Numbered from the stretch's first letter, positions 6,712-15,131 are shown. The stretch: 24,943 bases of DNA from an uncultured Bulleidia sp. (GCA_934757945.1 CAKVLT010000021.1:1-24943); one strand, 5' to 3'. A program made the numbers and translations. The notes: generated by a model not told the origin, from the sequence alone.

Positions 6712-7629
6712 ATGGGGTTATTTTCAAAACCAGAAGTTATTTTTTTGAAAGAATCTAATGCTGCTCAACTGTATTTAAAACAATTGGAAGATTTATTACC
6801 AGAAGCAAATGAAGATACTGCAAAGAAAATTGAAAAAGAAATACTTATTACTAAAGCGGGTATTACAGGTGAAGAAAATATAATGTTTGAATTGCAACAT
6901 AGCGGTATGGATATGGTTGTATTACATGATATGTATCTTGAAACCTCTTCAGGAACTTCAGCACAGATAGATTTTCTTGTGATAACTAACAAACTTAATT
7001 TTGTGATTGAATGTAAGAATCTTTTTGGAAATATCGAGATTAACAGTAAAGGTGATTTTATTCGTACAATTCAATATGGTAATAAAAAGTATAAAGAAGG
7101 CATTTACTCTCCTATTACACAAAATGAAAGACATTTGGCGGTTTTGAAGGAAAGAAAAGCAGAAAATAAGTCCAAATTTGTTAAAGTGATTTCTGATCAT
7201 TACTTTTATGATTTGTTTAAGAGTCTTGTGGTACTTGCTAATCCAAAGACAGTTGTCAATGACAGATTTGCAAAAAAAGAAGTGAAAAATCAGGTGATAC
7301 GTGCAGATCAGCTGATTGCTACTATGAAAGCTATGAATAAAGCTTCTAAAGAAGAAAAGTATTCTTTAAAAGAAATGAGGGAACGTGGTAAAGACTGGCT
7401 TGAAAGATGTACAGTAAATCCTGTGGATCGTATTTCCAGGTTTAAAGAAATGATTGCTTTACAGGACGAAGAACCTGTCAAAAAGGAAAGCGTTGAACCA
7501 GTAGAGAAAATATGTCCTAAATGTGGAAAACTATTAATCGTAAGGCAAGCAAGACGTGGAGAACATGCTGGTGAGCAATTTTGGGGTTGTTCCGGGTATC
7601 CGTATTGCCGATATATTGAAAAGATTTAA
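6712..7629 (+). CDS. NERD-domain nuclease-like protein with topoisomerase-type C4 zinc finger
   Basis: A 305-residue protein. After an N-terminal helix, residues 50-190 form a NERD (nuclease-related) domain: GEE (53-55), Asp87 in QIDFLVI, and Glu100-x-Lys102 in VIECKN. These match the D...ExK metal site of PD-(D/E)xK endonucleases. The last 40 residues are a topoisomerase I-type zinc finger with C268, C271, C293 and C299 (CPKCG ... WGCSGYPYC), a DNA-binding module. NERD proteins are uncharacterised or associated with DNA processing and sometimes defence. No helicase or kinase domain is fused. Fold assignment is firm; function is inferred. Confidence 0.85.
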   Translation: MGLFSKPEVIFLKESNAAQLYLKQLEDLLPEANEDTAKKIEKEILITKAGITGEENIMFELQHSGMDMVVLHDMYLETSSGTSAQIDFLVITNKLNFVIECKNLFGNIEINSKGDFIRTIQYGNKKYKEGIYSPITQNERHLAVLKERKAENKSKFVKVISDHYFYDLFKSLVVLANPKTVVNDRFAKKEVKNQVIRADQLIATMKAMNKASKEEKYSLKEMRERGKDWLERCTVNPVDRISRFKEMIALQDEEPVKKESVEPVEKICPKCGKLLIVRQARRGEHAGEQFWGCSGYPYCRYIEKI

Positions 7630-7723
7630 TCCGGAATCGGTTTAAAGACATCAGAGGAATTTTTCTTATTTCATATTTTTTCATATTTTCATAAACCTGT
7701 TTCAAAGAAAGAGTTTTCCGGAT
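7629..7723. repeat. Spaced inverted repeat in the gap after the NERD gene
   Basis: ATCCGGAA (7629-7636) and TTCCGGAT (7716-7723) are exact inverted copies; inside them GGTTTA (7639-7644) pairs with TAAACC (7692-7697). The loop holds TTTCATAT-type short tandem repeats (about 7669-7692). No gene is seen in 7630-7767. Confidence 0.4.
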
Positions 7724-7732
7724 ACTTTATCA

Positions 7733-7761
7733 TTGACACTGCCTTTGACATTTCTTATAGT
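7733..7761 (+). promoter_or_regulatory. Consensus promoter of the brnQ T-box transcript
   Basis: TTGACA (7733-7738), a 17-bp spacer and TATAGT (7756-7761) make a near-perfect vegetative promoter; transcription should start near 7768. Confidence 0.85.
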
Positions 7762-7767
7762 AGTTGT

Positions 7768-8026
7768 AGTGAAAGGCTATGATGAAGAGCGCTTTTCTGT
7801 AAAGGCACTTACAGAGAGTCTGTGTTTGGTGAAAACAGACAGTGACAACAGAAACAGTAAATCACTTCTGAGCTGGTGGCTGAAGATACAGTAAGCTTGC
7901 ACGTTTAAACAGCGTTACATGTTTCGGACTTGTTGGAGTCTGGTGAAGTGGCCTTAAAAAGGCAAATTGAGTGGTACCGCGGGTAAATATAACTCGTCTC
8001 ATGTTTTATGAGATGAGTTTTTTTTC
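7768..8026 (+). ncRNA. T-box riboswitch, isoleucine specifier
   Basis: The leader has T-box hallmarks in order: GATGAAGAG at the Stem I base, AGAGAG and GGTGA distal Stem I elements, a specifier region AAATCACTTCTGAGCTG, and the T-box core TGGTACCGCG near 7972-7981. A terminator hairpin follows (7992-8002 with 8008-8018) with a long T-run. The specifier triplet reads ATC (7861-7863), an Ile codon, consistent with the downstream branched-chain amino acid transporter. Uncharged tRNA-Ile would stabilise the antiterminator and turn brnQ on. Confidence 0.9.
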
Positions 8027-8047
8027 TTTTAAAGGGAGGAAAGAAAA

Positions 8048-9352
8048 ATGAAATTAAGTAGGAAAAATATGGTAGTTATCAGCTTTATGCTATTCTCACT
8101 GTTCTTTGGTGCAGGAAATCTGATTTTCCCACCGTTCTTAGGACAAAATGCTGCAGCACACACTGTGCCTGCAATGGCAGGTTTCCTGATTACAGCAGTC
8201 ATTCTTCCAGTTCTTGGAGTAGTGGTAGTTGCTAAATTTGATGGATTGGATAAATTAAGTGGTAAGGTAGGAAAGACATTTGCTTTAGTATTTACATTGC
8301 TTATTTATTTGTCTATTGGACCTGGTCTTGGTATTCCACGTGCTGCTTCTGTGCCGTTTGAAATGGCGGTTGCTCCGTATTTACCTTCCAGCATGAACAG
8401 GACACTTTTCATGGTTATTTATTCTGCGGTATTCTTTGCTGTTGCTTTATGGTTATGTTTAAATCCCGGCAAACTTGTACAAAGAATCGGAAAGGTATTA
8501 ACGCCTAGCTTACTGACGCTGATTGTTGTATTATTTGTGTCTTTTCTGTTTAAAGGGAAAGTGGATGTAGCACAGGCTGTAGAGACCTATCAAAGTGCAC
8601 CGTTTCTGAAAGGTTTTACGGAAGGGTATAATACGATGGATACCATTGCGGCTTTGAACTTTGGTCTTGTGATTTCAACAACACTTCTTTCCTTTGGTGT
8701 AAATGATAAGCAAGACAGAATTCGTCATACTGTACTTGCAGGTCTTGCGGCAGGAAGTATTTTAGCTTTGGTGTATATCATGTTGTCCTATATGGGCATG
8801 TGTTCTTCAGGTGTGTATGCCATTCAGGAAAATGGTGCCTGGACATTACGCTGTATTGTACAGCAGATTTTTGGAGAAGCAGGGGCAGTATTATTGGCGG
8901 CTATTTTTACACTGGCATGTCTGACTACTTGTGTAGGCTTAATTAATTCCATTTCTCAGTTCTTTACGATTTTGCTTAAAAGAATCAGCTATACGTACTG
9001 GGTTATTTTGATTACAGTCTTTTCCTTCCTTGTGTGTAACTTGGGATTGAATATGATTTTAAGTATTTCTATTCCTGTATTAAATGCTATTTATCCAGTC
9101 TCTATTGTGCTGATTATTTTAGGTCTTACAGATACTTTATGGAAGAATAATGCGTATGTGTACCCGGTGACTATAGCAGGTACTGCTGTTGTCAGTGTAG
9201 TATATGCTCTGGAACAGATTGGTGTAAGATTGGGGCTTGTCACACTTGTTATTGAAAGGCTGCCTTTATATGAAGGTGGATTTGGATGGTTGCCGGTTGC
9301 CTGTGTCATGCTTATATTGAGTATACTCTTTGGAAAAGTTACAAAGAGATAA
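8048..9352 (+). CDS. brnQ: Branched-chain amino acid:cation symporter
   Basis: A 434-residue polytopic membrane protein of the LIVCS family, usual length with about 12 hydrophobic helices. The N-terminal signature FGAGNLIFPPFLGQNA and the following GPGLGIPRAASVPFEMAV are diagnostic of BrnQ. It imports leucine, isoleucine and valine with Na+ or H+. The start has a good ribosome binding site (GGGAGG) right after the T-box terminator. The Ile-type T-box in the leader ties expression to isoleucine starvation. Confidence 0.95.
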   Translation: MKLSRKNMVVISFMLFSLFFGAGNLIFPPFLGQNAAAHTVPAMAGFLITAVILPVLGVVVVAKFDGLDKLSGKVGKTFALVFTLLIYLSIGPGLGIPRAASVPFEMAVAPYLPSSMNRTLFMVIYSAVFFAVALWLCLNPGKLVQRIGKVLTPSLLTLIVVLFVSFLFKGKVDVAQAVETYQSAPFLKGFTEGYNTMDTIAALNFGLVISTTLLSFGVNDKQDRIRHTVLAGLAAGSILALVYIMLSYMGMCSSGVYAIQENGAWTLRCIVQQIFGEAGAVLLAAIFTLACLTTCVGLINSISQFFTILLKRISYTYWVILITVFSFLVCNLGLNMILSISIPVLNAIYPVSIVLIILGLTDTLWKNNAYVYPVTIAGTAVVSVVYALEQIGVRLGLVTLVIERLPLYEGGFGWLPVACVMLILSILFGKVTKR

Positions 9353-9366
9353 AAAGATAAAGAGTT

Positions 9367-9391
9367 TTGTATAGTTGCATACAACTTTTAT
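9367..9391 (+). terminator. Weak terminator after brnQ
   Basis: TTGTAT (9367-9372) and ATACAA (9379-9384) pair with a 6-nt loop, followed by CTTTTAT. The stem is short and the tail interrupted. Confidence 0.4.
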
Positions 9392-9455
9392 AAAAATATT
9401 GTCGAAATATTGAACTGAAAGAGCATTTGTACTAAACTGGACGAGTAATAAATAA

Positions 9456-9536
9456 AACCTGGGGAGCAGATTGCTGAGAGTAGGTTTGACCTAGACCCAT
9501 TTCACTTGACGGGTAATGCCGGCGTAGGAGATATCG
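9456..9536 (+). ncRNA. TPP riboswitch (THI element)
   Basis: The conserved TPP aptamer landmarks appear in order: CCTGGGGAGC, GCTGAGA (9473-9479), a P3-side hairpin, GACCC, then CTTGACGGGTAATGCCGGCGTAGGAGA, which is the pyrophosphate-binding half. It is followed by a terminator, so TPP binding should shut off thiWME transcription. Confidence 0.9.
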
Positions 9537-9546
9537 TACATATTTT

Positions 9547-9575
9547 GACCTGTCTTCTATGTGACAGGTCTTTTT
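9547..9575 (+). terminator. Terminator of the TPP riboswitch
   Basis: A perfect 8-bp stem GACCTGTC (9547-9554) / GACAGGTC (9563-9570) is followed by five T. It is the expression platform of the first leader element. Confidence 0.88.
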
Positions 9576-9585
9576 AGTTTATTAC

Positions 9586-9717
9586 CTTGCTGTAGGGGAG
9601 CGCCTGGAGTAAAGAAAACTTGCGAGGGAGCCTGAATTGACAGGTTGAGAGATGACTGTTTGTCAGATACCGAAACCATAAGTCAGATGGTTTTTTGCGT
9701 GTTTTCTTAACCATCTG
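9586..9717 (+). ncRNA. Second structured leader element before thiW, with terminator
   Basis: Downstream of the TPP terminator lies another structured stretch: GGGAGCCTG, a hairpin CCTG/CAGG, TTGAGAG, a hairpin TGAC/GTCA, then ATACCGAAACC. The order resembles the 5' half of a TPP aptamer (GGGGAGC, hairpin, CTGAGA, hairpin, ACCC, AACC), but the 3' half with the TAATxCCxGCGTAGGGA signature is missing. Instead AAACCAT (9673-9679) pairs with ATGGTTT (9687-9693), followed by T, as a terminator. CAGATGGTT (9684-9692) can alternatively form nine pairs with AACCATCTG (9709-9717). It is either a diverged TPP element or a different thiamin-related sensor. Confidence 0.5.
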
Positions 9718-9733
9718 CCTACAGGAGGGAAAT

Positions 9734-10273
9734 ATGACAAATAAACACAATCAACTTTTATGCCTGGTATTCTTTTCAATGATGGTAGCTGTAGGTGTAG
9801 TTATTTCACCTATTCTTCGAGTAGAGGGTATGTGTCCGATGGCACATCTGATTAACATTACCATGGCAGTATTTATGGGACCATGGTATGCGTTTCTATG
9901 TGCTTTGGCTATTGGTCTTATCAGAATGATGACTATGGGTATTCCGCCACTTGCTTTAACAGGTGCTGTATTTGGTGCGGCTTTATCAGGTATTTTATAT
10001 AAAGTCAGCAAAGGAAAAATCTGGGCCGCTGTACTGGGAGAAATCATTGGTACAGGTATTATAGGTTCCATTATTTCTTATCCTGTCATGACCTATTTAT
10101 GGGGCAGAACAGGATTAACATGGATGTTCTATGTTCCAAGTTTTTTGATGGGAACAATTATCGGTGGAAGTATTGCCTTTGTGGTATTGATGTCCATGTC
10201 CAGAAGTGGTGCTTTACAGATGATACAAAGAAAGTTGGGAGTGGTTGATTTTGTTGAAACAAATAAGCGATAA
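9734..10273 (+). CDS. thiW: ThiW, thiazole-specific S component of an ECF transporter
   Basis: A 179-residue integral membrane protein with about five hydrophobic helices. The chosen ATG has an ideal AGGAGG at 9723-9728. Motifs such as SPILRVEGMCPMAHLINI and MGPWYAFLCALAIGLIRM match ThiW, the predicted substrate-binding component for thiazole (hydroxyethylthiazole) uptake. It needs a shared ECF ATPase/T module encoded elsewhere. It overlaps thiM and is under the TPP riboswitch, so imported thiazole goes straight to the kinase and synthase that follow. Confidence 0.9.
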   Translation: MTNKHNQLLCLVFFSMMVAVGVVISPILRVEGMCPMAHLINITMAVFMGPWYAFLCALAIGLIRMMTMGIPPLALTGAVFGAALSGILYKVSKGKIWAAVLGEIIGTGIIGSIISYPVMTYLWGRTGLTWMFYVPSFLMGTIIGGSIAFVVLMSMSRSGALQMIQRKLGVVDFVETNKR

Positions 10274-11030
10274 GAATGCTCTGATTCACTGTATTACAAA
10301 TCCTATATCTATTAATGACTGTGCAAATCTTGTGCTGGCTTTCGGTGCAAAACCGATTATGGCTGCACATCCAGAAGAAGTAGAAGATATTACAAAAAAT
10401 GCGCAGGCTCTGGCATTGAATCTTGGAAATTTTGAGGATGTTCGTGCAGAAGCTATGAAAATCTCTGCAAAAAGTGCAAAAGAACACGGTATTCCATGTA
10501 TTCTGGACATGGTAGGTGTAGCCTGCAGTGCTATCAGATTGCAATTTGCAAGAGAAATAGTAGAAAAGTACAGACCAACAGTGATTAAGGGAAATATCAG
10601 TGAATGTAAAGCTTTTTATGGCTTAACCTCTCATGCTCATGGAGTCGATGCGGCAAGTGATGATCAGGAAGATGTTTATCAAAGTGTGACTTGGCTTAAA
10701 GAGATTGCTTTGCATACTGGATGTATTGTGGTATGCTCTGGGAAGATGGATATTATTACAGATGGTGAGCAAGCTGTGATTATCCGTAATGGATGTGAAA
10801 TGATGGGAGTTGTCACAGGTACTGGCTGTATGCTGAATGTGGCTATTGCTACTTTTCTGGCTGCTTATGAATCTTTTGAAGCCTGTCTGAAAGCGACATG
10901 TTATTATGAGGTTGCAGCAGAAAAGACAAAAGCTGTTGGTCCGGGTACATTCCACATGCATTTTATGGATGAAATCTATCAGTTAACTGAAGAAGACGAA
11001 TCATTCTTTAAGGTAGAGGTAATAAGATGA
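10251..11030 (+). CDS. thiM: Hydroxyethylthiazole kinase
   Basis: This enzyme phosphorylates hydroxyethylthiazole to its phosphate in thiamin salvage. The ribokinase-like fold shows ITNPISINDCANLVLAFGAKPIMA at the substrate-binding N-terminus, KGNISE in the middle, and the catalytic GVVTGTGCMLN near residue 190. About 260 residues is the usual length. There is no ATG near the start: TTG codons occur at 10245, 10251 and 10254. GGGAG (10237-10241) gives 9 nt spacing to 10251 and only 3 to 10245, so 10251 is preferred; 10245 remains possible. It overlaps thiW by about 20 nt and thiE by 4 (ATGA). Confidence 0.93.
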   Translation: MLKQISDKNALIHCITNPISINDCANLVLAFGAKPIMAAHPEEVEDITKNAQALALNLGNFEDVRAEAMKISAKSAKEHGIPCILDMVGVACSAIRLQFAREIVEKYRPTVIKGNISECKAFYGLTSHAHGVDAASDDQEDVYQSVTWLKEIALHTGCIVVCSGKMDIITDGEQAVIIRNGCEMMGVVTGTGCMLNVAIATFLAAYESFEACLKATCYYEVAAEKTKAVGPGTFHMHFMDEIYQLTEEDESFFKVEVIR

Positions 11031-11656
11031 AAAATATAGATTGTACATTGTACTTTATTACAAATTCAGAAGGTATGGATGAAGAAACTTTTCTGTCCAA
11101 AGTCAAAGGGGCATGTGAAGGCGGTGCTACGATTGTACAGTTAAGAGAGAAAAACAGATCTACACTGGAGTATTATCAACTGGCATGCAAGGTTAAAGAA
11201 ATTACGGACAAGTATTCTATTCCTTTAATCATTGATGACAGAATAGATGTAGCTATGGCTGTGGGATGTGGAGTGCATCTAGGAGCTGAAGATATGCCGA
11301 TTGCAGTTGCTCGTTCCATTATGGGAGAGGAATGTATAATTGGAGCTACTGCTAAAACTGTTGACGTAGCTTTAAAAGCTGAAAAAGATGGTGCGGATTA
11401 TCTTGGATGTGGTGCTATTTATCCAACGAAGACGCATGTGAAAACAAAGATTACAAAAGTAGAAGTACTGAATGATGTCTGCAATGCAGTAAAGATTCCG
11501 GTTGCGGCTATTGGTGGATTGAATAAAGACAATCTGTCTGTTTTAAAGAACAGTCCTATCCAGGGAGTGTGTGTGGTATCTGCCATTATGGACGCAGAGG
11601 ATACTGCTAAAGCTACTAAAGAATTATTGCAAGCAGTTAAAGAAGTATTGCAATAG
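11027..11656 (+). CDS. thiE: Thiamin-phosphate synthase
   Basis: ThiE joins HMP pyrophosphate and thiazole phosphate to make thiamin phosphate. The 209-residue TIM barrel shows VQLREKNRST (pyrophosphate and Mg binding), PLIIDDRIDVA, GVHLGAEDM, DYLGCGAIYPTKTH and the C-terminal AAIGGL phosphate loop. It starts in the ATGA overlap with the thiM stop. With ThiW and ThiM it forms a thiazole-salvage operon; ThiC, ThiD and ThiG are absent here, so the HMP moiety must come from elsewhere. Confidence 0.95.
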   Translation: MKNIDCTLYFITNSEGMDEETFLSKVKGACEGGATIVQLREKNRSTLEYYQLACKVKEITDKYSIPLIIDDRIDVAMAVGCGVHLGAEDMPIAVARSIMGEECIIGATAKTVDVALKAEKDGADYLGCGAIYPTKTHVKTKITKVEVLNDVCNAVKIPVAAIGGLNKDNLSVLKNSPIQGVCVVSAIMDAEDTAKATKELLQAVKEVLQ

Positions 11657-11702
11657 AATCAGACTGTACTATGTTAAGAAATGCTTAAAAATAGAAAAAG
11701 AA

Positions 11703-11738
11703 AAGGTATCTGCCTCTGCAGGTACCTTATTTGTTTTT
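11703..11738. terminator. Bidirectional terminator after thiE and the esterase gene
   Basis: An 11-bp stem with one G-U pair (11703-11713 with 11718-11728, loop CTCT). There is ATTTGTTTTT on the + side and TTTTCTTTTTCT on the - side. The esterase stop codon lies in the stem. Confidence 0.88.
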
Positions 11739-12521
11739 GACTGTTTTAAGTTCCGGGTAGAGGAAATCAATGCATTCAGGGACAATGGTTTCCCATGTTG
11801 CTTCTGAATGTGTTCCATTCAGGATAAGTCTGTTATAGACATTGCCGCCTTTAGCTGTAAAGGCATTGGACAGTTCCAGCAATGTATTGATCATCTTCAT
11901 TTCTGTTTTCCTGCTTCTCATCTCATTGGCACCAAAAGATCTGTACAGTCTTGTATTGGAATGTAATGTACAATGATGAATAAGTTTTAAACATTCATTT
12001 TTACCAAACTCTGTAGCAGGGGAGATGCAGGCAAATTTACCAAAGACATCAGAGTATTGTGTTGCCATGTAATCTGCCATGAGACCTCCCATGGAACTGC
12101 CACCGATACCTACATGGTTTCTGTCACTGTAAACAGAGAATTTTTTTTCGCAGTATGGTTTTAAGACTTCTACAAACCATTTTGCAGTGATATCTCCCTG
12201 CTTTTTTGTATCTTCCCATCCTTTGACCTTTACGGGTTTTACAGGGCAGTATTCATGCATTCTACCGTTGTTGATGTGGTTGCAATCCTGACCGATGACT
12301 ACAAGATCAAGCTTTGTTTTATCCAGATAGTCTTTGATGCCCCAGCTTTTTCCATAGGTAGCCACATCATCAAAGAACAGATTATGTCCGTCAAACATAT
12401 ACAGGACCGGGTATTTCTTTTTGGTATTTTTTGTATAGGAATCAGGTAAATATGCCCAGATTTTTCTTGGGGATTGTGTAAAAGGTTTTATAGGCACTTC
12501 AAACTGTATTACTTCAGACAT
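11727..12521 (-). CDS. Alpha/beta hydrolase, esterase D-like family
   Basis: A 264-residue cytoplasmic hydrolase with no signal peptide. It shows the family pattern RKIWAYLPDSY, YPVLYMFDGHNLF (oxyanion region), the nucleophile elbow GGSSMGG (Ser in GxSxG), and the catalytic His in NGTHSEATWE near the C-terminus. Members hydrolyse acyl esters, sometimes of siderophores, sugars or S-formylglutathione; the substrate here is unknown. It begins 1 nt after the plsY stop codon, so it is co-transcribed with plsY. Its ribosome binding site is weak (GGCTGGGA within the last plsY codons), suggesting translational coupling. Confidence 0.85.
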   Translation of the reverse strand: MSEVIQFEVPIKPFTQSPRKIWAYLPDSYTKNTKKKYPVLYMFDGHNLFFDDVATYGKSWGIKDYLDKTKLDLVVIGQDCNHINNGRMHEYCPVKPVKVKGWEDTKKQGDITAKWFVEVLKPYCEKKFSVYSDRNHVGIGGSSMGGLMADYMATQYSDVFGKFACISPATEFGKNECLKLIHHCTLHSNTRLYRSFGANEMRSRKTEMKMINTLLELSNAFTAKGGNVYNRLILNGTHSEATWETIVPECIDFLYPELKTVKNK

Positions 12522-12522
12522 A

Positions 12523-13128
12523 TTATCCCAGCCACTTAACCTTATTTTCCTGTCCGTTTTTCAGCTTGATCAGATTGGATTTATGACGGTAAGTGATAAA
12601 TGCCCATAATATCAGCAAGCAGATTGACAGTGGCAGGTTATGATTAAAAATAAAAGACGCAATCATTTCAATGCCTACTGCGGTGATAGAAGAAATGGAC
12701 ACAATCTTTGTAATGTATAACATGACAAAGAAAGCAATCACCGGCAGGATGAAATTTATCAGCCAGTTATGTGTGATAAATACTGTAATTCCAAGGAAGA
12801 AACCATAGGCAGTAGCGACTGCCTTGCCTCCTTGGAACTGTGCAAAAACAGGGAAACAATGTCCAAAGGCACATGCCAGACCAGCATATAAGATGGCATC
12901 TTTACTGATGAGGGTTGCTACAAACATGGACAGAAATGCCTTGATGGCATCCAGAACAGTCACAGAGACTGCAGCGGGTTTTCCAAGGACTCGGCCTGCA
13001 TTACTTGCACCAAGATTACCGCTTCCTTCGTTACGGATATCCTTATGATAAAAGACTTTTCCAATGACTAATGCCCATGGAACAGAGCCAAATAAATAAC
13101 TGATTAAAATCACAATAGCTGTTTTCAT
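12523..13128 (-). CDS. plsY: Acyl-phosphate:glycerol-3-phosphate acyltransferase PlsY
   Basis: PlsY transfers an acyl group from acyl phosphate to glycerol-3-phosphate, the first step of phospholipid synthesis in Gram-positives. The 201-residue membrane protein has all three conserved motifs: YLFGSVPWALVIGK with EGSGNLGASNAGRVLGK, FGHCFPVFAQFQGGKAVAT, and SISSITAVG. An upstream in-frame ATG at 13143 exists, but the GGAGGT Shine-Dalgarno lies between it and the ATG at 13128, so 13128 is the start. It is divergent from parE, the usual arrangement in Bacillota. Confidence 0.95.
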   Translation of the reverse strand: MKTAIVILISYLFGSVPWALVIGKVFYHKDIRNEGSGNLGASNAGRVLGKPAAVSVTVLDAIKAFLSMFVATLISKDAILYAGLACAFGHCFPVFAQFQGGKAVATAYGFFLGITVFITHNWLINFILPVIAFFVMLYITKIVSISSITAVGIEMIASFIFNHNLPLSICLLILWAFITYRHKSNLIKLKNGQENKVKWLG

Positions 13129-13137
13129 TTTAAAAAC

Positions 13138-13185
13138 CTCCATGATTTATTCTACCATAATTCTATGACTCATGTGTGTTATAAT
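13138..13185. promoter_or_regulatory. Divergent plsY / parE promoters
   Basis: On the + strand an extended -10, TGT plus TATAAT (13180-13185), precedes parE, whose ribosome binding site is GGGAGGT at about 13201. On the - strand, TGG plus TAGAAT reads as an extended -10 for plsY just upstream of its GGAGGT. Neither has a clear -35 box. Confidence 0.6.
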
Positions 13186-13211
13186 AGGCGGGATGATTCA
13201 GGGAGGTTTTC

Positions 13212-15131
13212 ATGGTAAAGAAATATGATGATAATAGTATTCAGATATTAGACGGTCTTGAAGCAGTCAGAAAAAGACCTGGTATGTATATTGGTTCTAC
13301 CGACAGTCATGGTCTTCACCATCTGATCTGGGAAATCGTAGATAATGCCGTTGATGAAGCTATTAATGGTTATGGAAAAAAGATAAGTATTACACTTGAA
13401 GCTGATGGTTCTGTTACTGTACAGGACGAGGGAAGAGGGATGCCTACAGGTATGCATTCTTCTGGAATGAATACGCTTCAGGTTATTTTTACAGTTCTTC
13501 ATGCAGGAGGTAAATTCACAAGCCAGGGTGGATATAAAACCGCCGGTGGCCTGCATGGTGTAGGTGCTTCTGTTGTCAATGCCATGAGTGAATGGCTGGA
13601 AGTGGAAGTGGCTCATGATGGAGAGCTGGTGCGTATGAGATTTGAGGATGGCGGAAAGAAGACCGGTAAACTCGAGCATTTAGGAAAGACAAATAAAACA
13701 GGTTCTACTGTACGTTTTAAACCGGATTCTGCTCTTTTTCAGACAACAGATTTCAAATTTGATGCAGTTTGTGAAAGAGCAAGAGAAGAAGCTTTCTTAT
13801 TATCCGGTATTTCTCTGATTGTGGAGGATAAACGTCCAAAGAAGGAGGCAAAGGAAATTTTCTGTTATGAAGATGGTCTTATTGCTTTTCTGGAATACCT
13901 TCATGAAGATAAACAGGTTTTGAATGAACCGGTAAAATTCACAGGAGAATCCAATCATATCCAGGTACAGTGTGCTTTTCAGTATAATGACGGCTATCAG
14001 GAAAATACCTATAGTTTTGTTAACCTGGTAAGAACACCAGATGGCGGTACACACGAAGTTGGGTTTAAGACAGCTTTTACCAAAGCAGTAAATGATTATG
14101 CACGTAAATATGGTCTTCTGAAAGAAAAAGACAAGAATCTTGAAGGCTCAGATGTACGAGAAGGCTTAACAACGATTCTTTCCATATCTGTACCTGAAGA
14201 ATTTTTACAGTTTGAAGGTCAGGTGAAAGGGAAACTGGGGACTCCTCAGGCAAAACCAGCGGTGGATGCTGTTGTTGCTGAAAAACTGGCATACTGGCTG
14301 GAGGAAAATAAAACTCAGTCTGATACTCTTGTCAGAAAGATGTTGAAAGCATCTCAGGCACGTGAAGCTGCACGTAAGGCAAGAGATGAAGCAAGACGTG
14401 GTAAACGCGCAGGAAAAGTGGAAAAGGTATTGTCCGGAAAACTGGCCCCGGCACAGACAAAAGATTCTTCTATTAAAGAACTGTTTTTAGTCGAGGGTGA
14501 TTCTGCCGGAGGTTCTGCAAAACAGGGAAGAGATTCTCGCTATCAGGCTATTTTACCTTTAAGAGGTAAAGTGTTGAATACAGAAAAATGTTCCATGTCT
14601 GAAATTGAAAAAAACGAAGAATTGAATACATTGATTTATACACTTGGTGCAGGTGTCGGTGCAGATTTTGATTATCAGGAGAGTAATTACAACAAAGTCA
14701 TTATCATGACCGATGCTGATGATGATGGCTCTCATATTCAGATTTTATTGCTGACATTCTTCTATAGATATATGCGTCCTCTGGTGGAACAGGGAATGGT
14801 ATACATTGCCTTACCTCCACTGTATAAAGTAACTAAAGGAAAAAACAGTGAATATTGCTATTCCGATGAAGAACTTGACACACTAAAAATGAAATACGGT
14901 AAGTGTGAAATCCAGAGATATAAAGGTCTTGGTGAAATGAATGCAACTCAGCTTTGGGAAACTACCATGGATCCTTCAAGCAGAACACTGATTCGTGTAG
15001 GTATTGACGATAATTCCGTGGCAGACAGAAGAGTGACTACTTTGATGGGGGATAAAGCGGAAAAGAGAAGAAAATGGATTGAAGATAATATATCTTTTAC
15101 TCTGGAAGATAATTTTAAGGTGAATAACTGA
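13212..15131 (+). CDS. parE: DNA topoisomerase IV subunit B
   Basis: This is the ATPase subunit of topoisomerase IV, which decatenates daughter chromosomes. The 639 residues show the GHKL ATPase (EIVDNAVDEAI with Glu41 and Asn45; GGLHGVGASVVNAMS), the transducer domain, and the TOPRIM domain (EGDSAGGSAKQGRDSRYQA, then LRGKVLNTEK and DADDDGSHI). It is called parE rather than gyrB because it is next to parC and opposite plsY and because of KVLNTEK. The stop overlaps the parC start (TGATG). Confidence 0.94.
   Translation: MVKKYDDNSIQILDGLEAVRKRPGMYIGSTDSHGLHHLIWEIVDNAVDEAINGYGKKISITLEADGSVTVQDEGRGMPTGMHSSGMNTLQVIFTVLHAGGKFTSQGGYKTAGGLHGVGASVVNAMSEWLEVEVAHDGELVRMRFEDGGKKTGKLEHLGKTNKTGSTVRFKPDSALFQTTDFKFDAVCERAREEAFLLSGISLIVEDKRPKKEAKEIFCYEDGLIAFLEYLHEDKQVLNEPVKFTGESNHIQVQCAFQYNDGYQENTYSFVNLVRTPDGGTHEVGFKTAFTKAVNDYARKYGLLKEKDKNLEGSDVREGLTTILSISVPEEFLQFEGQVKGKLGTPQAKPAVDAVVAEKLAYWLEENKTQSDTLVRKMLKASQAREAARKARDEARRGKRAGKVEKVLSGKLAPAQTKDSSIKELFLVEGDSAGGSAKQGRDSRYQAILPLRGKVLNTEKCSMSEIEKNEELNTLIYTLGAGVGADFDYQESNYNKVIIMTDADDDGSHIQILLLTFFYRYMRPLVEQGMVYIALPPLYKVTKGKNSEYCYSDEELDTLKMKYGKCEIQRYKGLGEMNATQLWETTMDPSSRTLIRVGIDDNSVADRRVTTLMGDKAEKRRKWIEDNISFTLEDNFKVNN

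Noticed and set aside
7625..7646. Hairpin after the NERD gene as a terminator
   Set aside because: A 9-bp stem with one mismatch forms, but no T-run follows it.
9577..9733. T-box identity for the second thiW leader element
   Set aside because: It has no TGGTACCGCG core and no Stem I landmarks; the resemblance is limited to ACCG.
11571..11807. Plus-strand frame overlapping the end of thiE and the esterase gene
   Set aside because: It is a shadow frame: it crosses a strong terminator, has no ribosome binding site, and overlaps two well-supported genes.
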